Source of the DNA: Pectobacterium actinidiae
GTDB lineage: Bacteria; Pseudomonadota; Gammaproteobacteria; Enterobacterales; Enterobacteriaceae
Reading direction: 5' to 3'
DNA: 64,000 nt
Assembly: GCF_000803315.1 (NCBI RefSeq)
Contig: NZ_JRMH01000002.1
Span: 248,001-312,000, forward strand
Part shown: in pieces, positions 8,393 to 16,191 of the stretch
Position numbering within the stretch: position 1 is the first letter of the stretch
Layout: each line of letters opens with the position of its first letter
Notes under the pieces: model-generated
The model's input: only the letters and a program-made list of their open reading frames with translations
Told to the model about the DNA's origin: nothing
The model's database searches: none
Position numbers and translations under genes: made by a program

Positions 8393-9550
8393 TTAGCGCG
8401 AGGACAGCTGTTCTAAACTCTGTTTCGCGACCTGATACAGATAGTGCGCGGTCGGGAACAGCGCGCTGTCATCAACGCGGAATTTCGGGTGATGCAGTGC
8501 ATACGGCCCGCCGGAGCCGACCATCATGAACGTCCCCGGCAATTTCTGCTGATAGAACGCAAAATCTTCACCAATCGGGCTGGCTTCCACGCGGCGTGCT
8601 TCAAACCCTTCGTCACTTGCCACATTCAGCGCAAACTCAACCCACTCTGGCGTGTTGATCACCGACGGTGGCCCTGCGTGCCACAGGAACTCAATTTCTG
8701 CGCCAAAGGTGCTGGCGATACCCGCTACGATCTGACGGAAACGCTGTTCAATCAAATCACGCGCGTCCTGATTAAACGTTCTGACCGTGCCTTCAACGTA
8801 GGCCGTGTCTGGGATCACGTTCCAGGTGCTACCGCTATGTACCTGCGTAATCGACACCACCGCGTTATTGTCGGACGATACCGTACGGCTGATAATGGTT
8901 TGTACGGCAGAAATCAGCTGACCCAGAATGATAATCGGGTCGTTGCCTTCATGCGGCTTCGCGGCATGGCAGCCTTTCGCTGCGATCTTGATTTCAAAGC
9001 GGTCAACGCCCGCCGTCAATGCGCCATCTTTCCCACCGATGACGCCAACGGGCAGTGTCGGATCGTTGTGAATGCCAAAAATCGCTACCGCATTGTCCAA
9101 CGCGCCAACGGCGATGACTTCCGGCGCGCCCAATCCTGTCTCTTCAGCAGCCTGAAACAAAATTCGCACCGTGCCTTTCAGCTCCGGCTCAATTTTCTTC
9201 AACAGAATCGCTGCACCCAGCGCCGCGGAAGAGTGAAAATCATGGCCGCAGGCGTGCATTACGCCTTTGTTGAGCGACGTAAATTCTACGCCAGACTCTT
9301 CTTCAATCGGCAGGGCGTCGATATCGGAACGCACCACGACCAGCGGCCCGTCTTGTAACCCCCCCACTTCCGCAACCAGACCGGTTTTCAATGGCAGATC
9401 GAGGATACGAATTCCTTCTTTTTCCAATACCGCACGAATCTTCTTCGTGGTCTCGAACTCCTGATTCGACAGTTCAGGATGGCGGTGTAAATCGTGGCGA
9501 AATGCCTGAATAAACTGAGCCAGAGGCTCGTGCTGAGTTGCTGTTCTCAT
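8393..9550 (-). CDS. M20 family amidohydrolase, YxeP-like N-acetyl-amino acid deacetylase
   Basis: A 385-residue M20D zinc amidohydrolase. MHACGHDFH (98-106) supplies metal ligands (Cys101, His103) and AAEETG (136-137) the catalytic Glu pair; the dimerisation domain and a C-terminal HHPKF metal-ligand segment follow. From memory the sequence is strikingly close to Bacillus YxeP, including TVRTF, SWNVIPD-like (TWNVIPD) and NAVVSIT stretches. YxeP removes the acetyl group from N-acetylcysteine after S-(2-succino)cysteine breakdown. The start was placed at ATG 9550, which has GGAG 9 bases upstream; two earlier ATGs (9565, 9580) have weaker sites. It is the last gene of an operon that also encodes a GNAT acetyltransferase and a lyase, which fits an acetylate, cleave, deacetylate route. 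Confidence 0.88.
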   Translation of the reverse strand: MRTATQHEPLAQFIQAFRHDLHRHPELSNQEFETTKKIRAVLEKEGIRILDLPLKTGLVAEVGGLQDGPLVVVRSDIDALPIEEESGVEFTSLNKGVMHACGHDFHSSAALGAAILLKKIEPELKGTVRILFQAAEETGLGAPEVIAVGALDNAVAIFGIHNDPTLPVGVIGGKDGALTAGVDRFEIKIAAKGCHAAKPHEGNDPIIILGQLISAVQTIISRTVSSDNNAVVSITQVHSGSTWNVIPDTAYVEGTVRTFNQDARDLIEQRFRQIVAGIASTFGAEIEFLWHAGPPSVINTPEWVEFALNVASDEGFEARRVEASPIGEDFAFYQQKLPGTFMMVGSGGPYALHHPKFRVDDSALFPTAHYLYQVAKQSLEQLSSR

Positions 9551-9624
9551 GAATACTTGCTCCATATCGTGCCCTGCCAAACAGGGCTGCCTTGTTCAGG
9601 CGTGCAGGTGTATCTACGTATGTG

Positions 9625-10386
9625 CTAAATGTCGTACTCAAGCGGCTCAGGCAGCTTGGTCAACTGACGCAGGAAACGCTGGGTTTGCGGGTTGTCCGAG
9701 AAGCTAATCACCTGCTCCGCCGGGCCTTCTTCAACGATGTGGCCGTCCGCCATGAAGATCACCCGGTCAGCCACTTCTTTCGCAAACTGCATTTCATGGG
9801 TGACGATCACCATCGTGGTGTCGTTTTTAGCCAGCTTCTGAATCACCTGAAGCACTTCGTGTACCCTTTCTGGGTCAAGTGCCGAGGTCGGTTCATCAAA
9901 CAGAATAGCCTTCGGATCCACCGCCAGCGCACGCGCAATACTCACGCGCTGCTGCTGTCCACCGGACAGCGTCACCGGATACTGTGCCGCCTGCGGCAGC
10001 AAACCAACCTGTTCCAGCAAAGCCAGACCGATTTCATCCGCCTGCTTCTTCGGCATTTTCTTCACAACAATCAGCGCTTCCGTCACGTTCTCCAGCGCCG
10101 TCTTGTTCTTAAACAGGTTGTAACTCTGGAACACCATCGCCGTCTGGCGGCGTAGCGCGTAGGCTTCTTTAGAGGTGTAATGACGCGTATCCAGCGTTTG
10201 CTCACCAATTTCAATCGTGCCCGACTCTGGCGTTTCCAGCAGGTTTAGACAGCGCAGCAGCGTGGATTTACCCGAACCCGATGGACCGATAATCGCCACA
10301 ACTTCGCCTTTCGCGATATCCAGACTGATGTTGTCCAACACCACCTGATCGCCAAAGCGTTTAGAAAGATTCTTTACACTGATCAT
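9625..10386 (-). CDS. Amino-acid ABC transporter ATP-binding protein, YxeO-like
   Basis: A 253-residue ABC ATPase of the cystine/polar amino-acid family. Walker [10 protein letters not shown] (34-42), Q-loop VFQSYNLF, signature LSGGQQQR, Walker [13 protein letters not shown] and switch segment VTHEMQFA are all intact. Recalled similarity to Bacillus YxeO is high along the whole length, including RCLNLLE, MVFQ-YNLFKNKTAL and VADRVIFMADGHIVE. It lies 9 bp after the permease gene and powers uptake of the ligand caught by the upstream lipoprotein. Inferred ligand: S-(2-succino)cysteine or a related cystine-like compound. Confidence 0.9.
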   Translation of the reverse strand: MISVKNLSKRFGDQVVLDNISLDIAKGEVVAIIGPSGSGKSTLLRCLNLLETPESGTIEIGEQTLDTRHYTSKEAYALRRQTAMVFQSYNLFKNKTALENVTEALIVVKKMPKKQADEIGLALLEQVGLLPQAAQYPVTLSGGQQQRVSIARALAVDPKAILFDEPTSALDPERVHEVLQVIQKLAKNDTTMVIVTHEMQFAKEVADRVIFMADGHIVEEGPAEQVISFSDNPQTQRFLRQLTKLPEPLEYDI

Positions 10387-10395
10387 GTCAGCCCC

Positions 10396-11067
10396 TTATC
10401 GCTGTAGCGAGTGATTCAGTTTCTTCTCCAGCTGTTTTTGCAGCCAGGAGTAAACAATGATCACCAACCAGTAAATCAGACCCACAACCAGGAAGGTCTC
10501 AAAGAAACGCAGAGATTCAGCGGCAATCATCTTGCCTTCCGCGAACAGTTCAGAGACGCCCAGCGCAAAGGCCACCGAGGTATCTTTAATCAGGGAAATG
10601 AAGGTGTTTCCCGTCGCTGGCAGCGCATTCAACATAGCCTGAGGCAACACGATGCGGCGATAGACCTGCGCTTTACTCATACCAATGGATAGGCCCGCTT
10701 CCGTCTGGCCGAAATCCACCGAGGATAAGCCCGCACGGAAAATCTCAGCCATATAGGCGGATGTTTTCAGGCTAAAGCCGATAATCGCTGCCGTCATCGC
10801 ATCCAGATTGGATAAGCCGGGGAATAACTGCGGCAAGCCAAAGTAGATGATAAACAGCTGAACCAGCGACGGAATGCCGCGGAACAGCGAGATGTACAGC
10901 TCAACGATTTTTACTACCACGACGATCTTGCTTTCACGGACTAACGCCAGTACCAGTCCGAGAACCATAGCAAAAAACATCGAAACCACGGCAAGGAACA
11001 ACGTGGTCGGCAAATACATTAATACCTGAGGAAAGACCTTTAACAGGTAGGCAAGATCGACATTCAT
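10396..11067 (-). CDS. Amino-acid ABC transporter permease, YxeN-like
   Basis: A 223-residue inner-membrane permease of the His/Glu/Gln/Arg/opine family with about five membrane segments. The N-terminal TTLFLAVVSMFFAMVLGLVLALVRES and the central IVELYISLFRGIPSLVQLFIIYFGLPQ are typical, as is the ATPase-contact loop EAGLSIGMSKAQVYRRIVLPQAML. Only one permease gene is present, so it is expected to act as a homodimer, as in cystine transporters. It follows the binding-protein gene after an 80-bp gap that contains a perfect hairpin. Confidence 0.9.
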   Translation of the reverse strand: MNVDLAYLLKVFPQVLMYLPTTLFLAVVSMFFAMVLGLVLALVRESKIVVVVKIVELYISLFRGIPSLVQLFIIYFGLPQLFPGLSNLDAMTAAIIGFSLKTSAYMAEIFRAGLSSVDFGQTEAGLSIGMSKAQVYRRIVLPQAMLNALPATGNTFISLIKDTSVAFALGVSELFAEGKMIAAESLRFFETFLVVGLIYWLVIIVYSWLQKQLEKKLNHSLQR

Positions 11068-11086
11068 GAGTCATACCATTAATGCT

Positions 11087-11112
11087 TCCACCGGCCATAC
11101 TGCGCCGGTGGA
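11087..11112 (-). other. Intercistronic hairpin after binding-protein gene
   Basis: A perfect 9-bp stem, TCCACCGGC (11087-11095) with GCCGGTGGA (11104-11112), and an 8-base loop. It lies between the binding-protein gene and the permease gene with no T-run after it. It matches in place and size the hairpin at 5038-5069 in the other transporter operon, and probably gives more binding protein than permease. Confidence 0.6.
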
Positions 11113-11147
11113 GAAGGTGATAAGTCAACCGACAAGCGGCAATAACG

Positions 11148-11939
11148 TTACTTTTTCGGTGGAACAGAGATGTCCTCGCCAAAGTATTTTTCGGCGAGCG
11201 CTTTCAGGCGTCCATCTTCACGCATTTTCGTCAATTCAGCATCGAATTGTTTACGTAATGCATCACCATTTTCGTCCTTATGGAATGGGAAGCTCACTTC
11301 TTCAACCACCAGCGGCTCACCGACCAGTTTGAACGGCAGGCTACGCTTATTGATTTCCGCCAGCAGGATAGGACGTGAGTTCACATAGCCTTCAACACGT
11401 TTAGACAACGCATCGTTCATCGCGCCATCGCGCGTTTCATAGGTACGGATATTCACGCTGCCGTCGGCAAAGGCTTTTTTCAGGTTGTTAACGTGGTTGG
11501 AACCCAGAACACCCGCTACTGTCTTCCCTTTCAGGTCAGCCAATGTATTAATGTTGGTGTTGTCTTTGTGCGTTACAATCTGGCTACCGTAATAGCTGTA
11601 TGGTTGGGCAAAGTTATACTTTTCCTGACGCGCTGGCGTAATAGCCACCACGTTCGCTACCGTATCCAGTTTTCTCGCTTCCAGTTGCCCCATCAGACCA
11701 CTGAAATCGGCGGTAACCCACTCGACTTTGTAGTTCAGATCTTTCGCGATGGTTTCCGTCACTTCAACGTCAAACCCGACTAGCTTGTTATCTTGCTTGA
11801 AGCCGCTTGGATAACTCTGGCCTGTTGAACCCACTTTCAGTACTTTTTCCTGCTCAGAGCCGCTCTTCCCAGAGTCACAGCCAGCGACAAGAAAGGCGGT
11901 CGTCAGCGCCAGAACAGACAACGTTATTTTTTTCATCAT
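11148..11939 (-). CDS. Amino-acid ABC transporter lipoprotein, substrate-binding
   Basis: A 263-residue solute-binding protein of the cystine/polar amino-acid family. The N-terminus is a lipoprotein signal with lipobox LVAGC (Cys21), so the mature protein is anchored to the outer face of the inner membrane. The mature domain shows VGFDVEVTETIAKDL and the two-lobed binding fold typical of SBP_bac_3 proteins. The start overlaps the stop of the upstream acetyltransferase gene (ATGA type), implying coupled translation. Because the operon resembles the Bacillus yxe locus, it likely corresponds to YxeM and binds S-(2-succino)cysteine, but ligand specificity is inference only. Confidence 0.88.
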   Translation of the reverse strand: MMKKITLSVLALTTAFLVAGCDSGKSGSEQEKVLKVGSTGQSYPSGFKQDNKLVGFDVEVTETIAKDLNYKVEWVTADFSGLMGQLEARKLDTVANVVAITPARQEKYNFAQPYSYYGSQIVTHKDNTNINTLADLKGKTVAGVLGSNHVNNLKKAFADGSVNIRTYETRDGAMNDALSKRVEGYVNSRPILLAEINKRSLPFKLVGEPLVVEEVSFPFHKDENGDALRKQFDAELTKMREDGRLKALAEKYFGEDISVPPKK

Positions 11940-12478
11940 TTTACGGCCTCTCTTTTTGAGTTTTTATCTTTCCACTGGTCATACAATTGGTTATCAAGGA
12001 TTTTTTCCATCCAGATTGTCAGGTGTCCTTTTCCCAGATTCGTCTGCCCGACTTCCTTGAAACCATAATTCCTGTACATCTCAATCAGCCACGGGTGGTT
12101 TTGCGCGGTGCCAAGCGACACCGCAGGGGCTTTGAGCTGGTTAATCAGAATGTCTTCTTCCAGCCAGTTCATCATTTGCTTACCCAGCCCCTGTTTTTTA
12201 TAACCAGGATGCGTCGCAAACCAGCCCAAATGGGGCAAACCGAACGGGCCCGGCTCCGGCCCCCACGGATAACGGATGGTAAATGACGACACCATCTCGC
12301 CGTCTTTTTCCATCACATACACGCCGTGTGAGGCAATATGCGTACGCACCATGTCGATATCCGCATGGGCGGCAGAAAAATTGATACCCAGTTGGCGAAT
12401 CGGCTCAAATGCCGCCAGCGCCAGTGCCAGATAGGTCTCATCGTCCGCAAGCGTAGCCTGACGAAATACGATACTCAT
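11936..12478 (-). CDS. GNAT family N-acetyltransferase
   Basis: A 180-residue GNAT-fold acetyltransferase. The acetyl-CoA pyrophosphate-binding segment reads GYKKQGLGKQMM, preceded by the beta-strand HLGWFATHP and followed by AVSLGTAQNHPWLIEMYRNYGFKEVG, a normal GNAT C-terminal half. In the Bacillus yxe pathway the GNAT enzyme YxeL acetylates the amino group of S-(2-succino)cysteine before cleavage; the same place in an operon with a YxeP-like deacetylase suggests the same job here. The gene starts 9 bp after the lyase gene ends and overlaps the lipoprotein gene by 4 bp. Confidence 0.82.
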   Translation of the reverse strand: MSIVFRQATLADDETYLALALAAFEPIRQLGINFSAAHADIDMVRTHIASHGVYVMEKDGEMVSSFTIRYPWGPEPGPFGLPHLGWFATHPGYKKQGLGKQMMNWLEEDILINQLKAPAVSLGTAQNHPWLIEMYRNYGFKEVGQTNLGKGHLTIWMEKILDNQLYDQWKDKNSKREAVK

Positions 12479-12487
12479 GATGTCACC

Positions 12488-13852
12488 TTATGCTGGCAGC
12501 AGCCCGGAGTTATCCGCATAGCGAATCACATCATCAACCTTCTGCGGCGCACTGCCAACGTAGTTCGCCGGATTCAGCCATTCGTCCAGATCGGCGGCAG
12601 TCACTTGTTCAGAAAGCACCGGGTGGGCCAGCAGTACCGATTTAAAGGACTGATTCTGCTCGAATGCCTGCATTGAGCATTCGTAAACCAGATGGTGAGC
12701 AGTCTGCTTGCCGAGACGTTTACCAATCTCGAACATCACTTTCTCGGACAGCAGCAGGCCATTTTGTAGATCGAGGTTCGCCAGCATCTGCTTCTCGTTG
12801 ACAGACATGCCACGCAGGATGCCAAGCGCATTCTGAAGCTGAGCAGACAGATAGATATTGATTTCCGGCAGTGCGATCCATTCCGCACGCCAGCTCATCG
12901 CATCACGCTCATGCTCAACTTTCATGGATTCATGAATCAGCGCGGCGCTCTTAAACAGCGGAGCAGTCAGGCTCGCCAGCCCTTCCAATGCGGCAGGGTT
13001 GCGTTTATGCGGCATCGTAGTAGAACCGATTTTCCCTTCGGAGAACGGCTCTTCGATTTCGTTAATCTCGGTGCGCATCAGGTTGTACAGCTCGTTGCCG
13101 ATTTTGCCCAGCGTACCGCTGATCAGAACCGTAACAGAAGCATATTCGGAGAAGCGATCGCGGGCAGACTGCCAGCCGATATTCGGCGTATTCAGCCCTA
13201 GTTTATCCAGCGTCAGACGCTCGATTTCCGGCCCTTTCTCGCCAAAAGAGGCATAGGTGCAAATCGCACCGTTGATGTTGCCAACCAAAACACGTTCTTT
13301 TATTTCATTCAGACGTTCGAGGTGGCGGATAAACTCATCCAGCCAGACAGCCAGTTTGAAGCCAAACGTGGTGGGCAGCGCCTGCATACCGTGGGTACGA
13401 CCGGCCATCAGCGTATGCTGGTATTTCTTGGCCAGACGTTTCAATTCAACGGCCAGCAGTTGTGTATCTCTGATGACAATATCAAAAGATTGTTTCAGTT
13501 GTAACACCGTCGCAGTATCAACGATGTCCTGCGTGGTCACGCCATAGTGAATAAACTCACCCGCGGCACCACACTGTTTCTGAATCGCGGCAATCGTCGG
13601 CATCAGAGAATGCTTCATGCGTGCCGCATCTTTTGCAATCTCTTCAACGTTAAGCGCGCTTGCGTCAGCGTTTTCTGCAATGGTTTTTGCCGCGTCCAGC
13701 GGAATGACACCCAGTTCACCCTCGGCAAGTGCCAGGGCAACTTCGACTTCGACCTGTTTCGTCAGGCGGTTATGCTCGGACCAGACGCCGCGCATTTCAG
13801 GCGTGCCAAAATTATTCCCTATAAGAAGAAAATCAATAAGATGTGATGCCAT
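12488..13852 (-). CDS. Aspartase/fumarase superfamily lyase, candidate S-(2-succino) lyase
   Basis: A 454-residue lyase of the aspartase/fumarase superfamily, close to adenylosuccinate lyase in architecture. The signature GSTTMPHKRNP (276-286) forms the mobile catalytic loop; GRTHGMQALPTTFG (151-164) holds the conserved Thr-His pair, and HYGVTTQDIVDT (102-113) is the first conserved block. All superfamily members eliminate fumarate or a homologue from a succinyl-type substrate. A housekeeping purB is not expected beside an amino-acid transporter, acetyltransferase and deacetylase, so the substrate is probably a succinylated amino acid, most likely N-acetyl-S-(2-succino)cysteine giving fumarate and N-acetylcysteine. 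It is first in the leftward operon; the 248 bp upstream (13853-14100) hold divergent promoters and no gene. Confidence 0.85.
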   Translation of the reverse strand: MASHLIDFLLIGNNFGTPEMRGVWSEHNRLTKQVEVEVALALAEGELGVIPLDAAKTIAENADASALNVEEIAKDAARMKHSLMPTIAAIQKQCGAAGEFIHYGVTTQDIVDTATVLQLKQSFDIVIRDTQLLAVELKRLAKKYQHTLMAGRTHGMQALPTTFGFKLAVWLDEFIRHLERLNEIKERVLVGNINGAICTYASFGEKGPEIERLTLDKLGLNTPNIGWQSARDRFSEYASVTVLISGTLGKIGNELYNLMRTEINEIEEPFSEGKIGSTTMPHKRNPAALEGLASLTAPLFKSAALIHESMKVEHERDAMSWRAEWIALPEINIYLSAQLQNALGILRGMSVNEKQMLANLDLQNGLLLSEKVMFEIGKRLGKQTAHHLVYECSMQAFEQNQSFKSVLLAHPVLSEQVTAADLDEWLNPANYVGSAPQKVDDVIRYADNSGLLPA

Positions 13853-14100
13853 AATTAACTCGTTAGTGTTGGATTTATCAGGCGGGGATTTATGTCGTCT
13901 TTTTAATTTTTAAAAATATAACATGCGGAAATTATGCGCTTTATACCTTTGGGATCTATCTTAGATCAAAAAGTTTGATTGCAAACTATGCATGTAGAAA
14001 TGTTCGCTAACACTCTCTCCTCTGCTGAAAAACCCCTTTGTCACTTTACTCTTCCTACAATGAAACTCCTTATCCGTATGACCGCTGACGAAGGATTATC

Positions 14101-15408
14101 ATGCTTTACCACACGACATTACGTATTCCCCGTAGCTTATTGATTACCATGATCATTATTTCAGCCTTCTCTACTCAGGCCCAGGCTCAGGATCGCTATC
14201 TTCTGGAAAAGGTCGTTGAAGTCAGCCGTCACGGCGTACGTCCTCCAACAGAATCCAACACGACCGCACTGGAATCCGGCACGGCCCGACAGTGGCCTCA
14301 ATGGGTCACGCGGGAAGGCGAATTAACCGGACATGGCTATGCCGCTACCGTATTAAAAGGCCGCTACGAGGGCGAGTATTATCGCCAACAGCATCTGTTT
14401 GCTTCAGGTTGTCCGGCAGAACAGCAGCTTTATGTGCTCGCCAGTCCGCTACAACGCACCCGTGCAACCGCACAAGCCTATATGGACGGCATGTTTCCGG
14501 GCTGCGGCGTTGCGACGCATGCCGTTGAGGATGAAAAACAGGACCCGCTGTTCCACGGGGATAAAATGGGGATTGGCACGCTTGACCCCGACCGAGCAAA
14601 AGCTGAGGTACTGAAAGCCATGGGGGGTGATTTGGATCTTGCCTATCAGCGTCTTAAGCCCAGCATCGAGCTGTTAAAGCAGGCCGTATGCGAAGCAGAC
14701 AAGCCCTGCCCGGTGTTTGATAAACCCTGGGCATTCAAACAGGGTAAAGACGGCTCGATGTCTATCAGTGGCCTGAATACGCTGGCGAATATGAGCGAGG
14801 TTTTTCTGCTGGAATACAGCGAAAACTTGCCACTGGCACAGGTTGCCTTTGGTCATGTCCGCAACACACAGGATCTCAGCCCGCTGATGGCTCCAATGAC
14901 CGCTAAATACGACTTCACTAATGATGTTCCCTATATCGCACAGCGCGGCGGTTCGCTATTCATGCAGCAAATCGCACAGGCTTTGGCACAAGGGACGCAG
15001 GAAGAGCAGGACAGCACACAAGGCGAGCCACCAGCCGTCCCTTACTTGCTGTATGTCGCTCACGACACCAATATCGCCTACCTGCGCACACTGTTGCGGT
15101 TTCATTGGCAGCTACCCGGCGATACCGCCGATAATATTCCACCCGCGGGCAGCCTGGTCTTCGAACGCTGGCGCGATACCACCACTCAGCAGCGTTTTTT
15201 GCGCATCTATTTCCAGACGCAGTCGTTGGATCAGATTCGTTCACTGACGCAGCTTGACGATCGGCAGCCGTTACTGAAAGAGGAATTTACCTCTCAGGGC
15301 TGTCAGCAGACAGAAAAAGGCACACTGTGTCCTTTTGATACCGCACTAAAATCAATGCGAGAACGTATCGATAGCAGCGCGCTGGCGCCAGTGCATTACG
15401 CGCCGTAG
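14101..15408 (+). CDS. Periplasmic histidine acid phosphatase (phytase/glucose-1-phosphatase type)
   Basis: A 435-residue histidine acid phosphatase of branch 2. Residues 1-30 form a signal peptide ending STQAQAQ. The phosphohistidine motif is SRHGVRPP (42-49, nucleophile His44) and the proton-donor motif is HDTN (321-324, His-Asp). Several cysteines outside the catalytic core are as expected for disulfide-bonded periplasmic enzymes. The family includes E. coli AppA (phytase) and Agp (glucose-1-phosphatase); HDTN, rather than a longer variant, does not separate them with certainty. In a plant-associated bacterium it may release phosphate from phytate or sugar phosphates. Translated alone, with AAGGAT before ATG and a 10-bp hairpin just after the stop. 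Confidence 0.88.
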   Translation: MLYHTTLRIPRSLLITMIIISAFSTQAQAQDRYLLEKVVEVSRHGVRPPTESNTTALESGTARQWPQWVTREGELTGHGYAATVLKGRYEGEYYRQQHLFASGCPAEQQLYVLASPLQRTRATAQAYMDGMFPGCGVATHAVEDEKQDPLFHGDKMGIGTLDPDRAKAEVLKAMGGDLDLAYQRLKPSIELLKQAVCEADKPCPVFDKPWAFKQGKDGSMSISGLNTLANMSEVFLLEYSENLPLAQVAFGHVRNTQDLSPLMAPMTAKYDFTNDVPYIAQRGGSLFMQQIAQALAQGTQEEQDSTQGEPPAVPYLLYVAHDTNIAYLRTLLRFHWQLPGDTADNIPPAGSLVFERWRDTTTQQRFLRIYFQTQSLDQIRSLTQLDDRQPLLKEEFTSQGCQQTEKGTLCPFDTALKSMRERIDSSALAPVHYAP

Positions 15409-15432
15409 CGCATTACGTGGCAGGGAAACCGC

Positions 15433-15462
15433 GTCTTGTCGGGTTGATAAATCCGACAAGAC
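15433..15462 (+). terminator. Hairpin at the 3' end of the phosphatase gene
   Basis: A perfect 10-bp stem, GTCTTGTCGG (15433-15442) with CCGACAAGAC (15453-15462), 25 bp after the phosphatase stop. The following bases TTTC are a weak T-run, so it may be a 3'-protecting hairpin paired with the stronger terminator at 15491. Confidence 0.5.
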
Positions 15463-15490
15463 TTTCACCAGAAAAGGCAAATTGTAGGCG

Positions 15491-15526
15491 AAAAAAAAGC
15501 ACATCTTTCGATGTGCTTTTCTTTTT
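15491..15526. terminator. Bidirectional terminator (tRNA operon and phosphatase)
   Basis: An 11-bp stem AAAAGCACATC / GATGTGCTTTT with a TTTC loop, A-run on the left and T-run on the right. It can terminate the leftward tRNA operon right after the tRNA-Pro gene and also rightward transcription from the phosphatase gene. Confidence 0.85.
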
Positions 15527-15529
15527 AAT

Positions 15530-15606
15530 TGGTCGGCGAGAGAGGATTCGAACCTCCGACCCACTGGTCCCAAACCAGTTGCGCTACCAAGCTGCGCTAC
15601 TCGCCG
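15530..15606 (-). tRNA. proM: tRNA-Pro (TGG anticodon)
   Basis: A complete cloverleaf on the minus strand with acceptor CGGCGAG/CTCGCCG, anticodon TGG in the loop TTTGGGA, T-loop GGTTCGAATCC and encoded CCA. It is the last gene of a four-tRNA operon with the same order as E. coli argX-hisR-leuT-proM. Confidence 0.95.
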
Positions 15607-15649
15607 AATGTACTGCTTTTTGAACATCACTGATGTTCTTGTTTGTGTG

Positions 15650-15737
15650 TGGTGCGAAGAGAGGGACTTGAACCCTCACGTCCGTAAGAACACTAACACC
15701 TGAAGCTAGCGCGTCTACCAATTCCGCCACCTTCGCA
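15650..15737 (-). tRNA. leuT: tRNA-Leu (CAG anticodon)
   Basis: A class II tRNA of 88 bases with a long variable arm, acceptor GCGAAGG, anticodon CAG (CTTCAGG) and encoded CCA. Third gene of the tRNA operon. Confidence 0.95.
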
Positions 15738-15778
15738 TAACTCACAAACTATCAATCAACTGCTCTATCTGCAAAATC

Positions 15779-15855
15779 TGGGGTGGCTAATGGGACTCGA
15801 ACCCACGACAACTGGAATCACAATCCAGGGCTCTACCAACTGAGCTATAGCCACC
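15779..15855 (-). tRNA. hisR: tRNA-His (GTG anticodon)
   Basis: Acceptor GGTGGC/GCCACC with the encoded extra G at position -1, anticodon GTG (TTGTGAT), T-loop GGTTCGAGTCC and encoded CCA. Second gene of the operon. Confidence 0.95.
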
Positions 15856-15975
15856 ATCACCACACTTTACATCAACTACTTATTACGCGGTACTTCCTTT
15901 TTACGGGATACTTTCTTTACGAAAAAAAGTGTACCACCGCAGCTCTTGCACACAACATACTTCATAAAAATATAA

Positions 15976-16052
<77 letters not shown>

Positions 16053-16073
16053 TTAGCGCCGTTGCGGGGCGGG

Positions 16074-16102
16074 ATATTACGGGCTTAGCGACTGGCTGTC
16101 TA
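16074..16102 (-). promoter_or_regulatory. Promoter of the argX-hisR-leuT-proM tRNA operon
   Basis: On the minus strand TAGACA, a 17-base spacer and TAATAT form a near-consensus sigma-70 promoter. The bases after the -10 box are very GC-rich (CCCGCCCCGC), the discriminator typical of stable-RNA promoters under stringent control. The tRNA-Arg 5' end is 22 bases beyond the -10 box. Confidence 0.8.
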
Positions 16103-16191
16103 GTGCTTTTTTATCGAAATGATGCGTTTGATTATGATTTGCTCATTCCAAGCTAAATAACATACCGTTCCGCCCTTCCCGCCCCTAACTA

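Noticed and set aside
8444..9358. Long open frame (304 residues) on the plus strand
   Set aside because: It is antisense to the M20 amidohydrolase, whose metal motifs are clear, and has no recognisable protein family.
9592..10155. Open frame of 187 residues on the plus strand
   Set aside because: It is antisense to the YxeO-like ATPase; its basic, repeat-like composition is that of a shadow frame.
12488..13852. Housekeeping adenylosuccinate lyase (purB)
   Set aside because: The superfamily signature is present, but the gene sits in a transporter/acetyltransferase/deacetylase operon, not beside purine or hflD-type genes.
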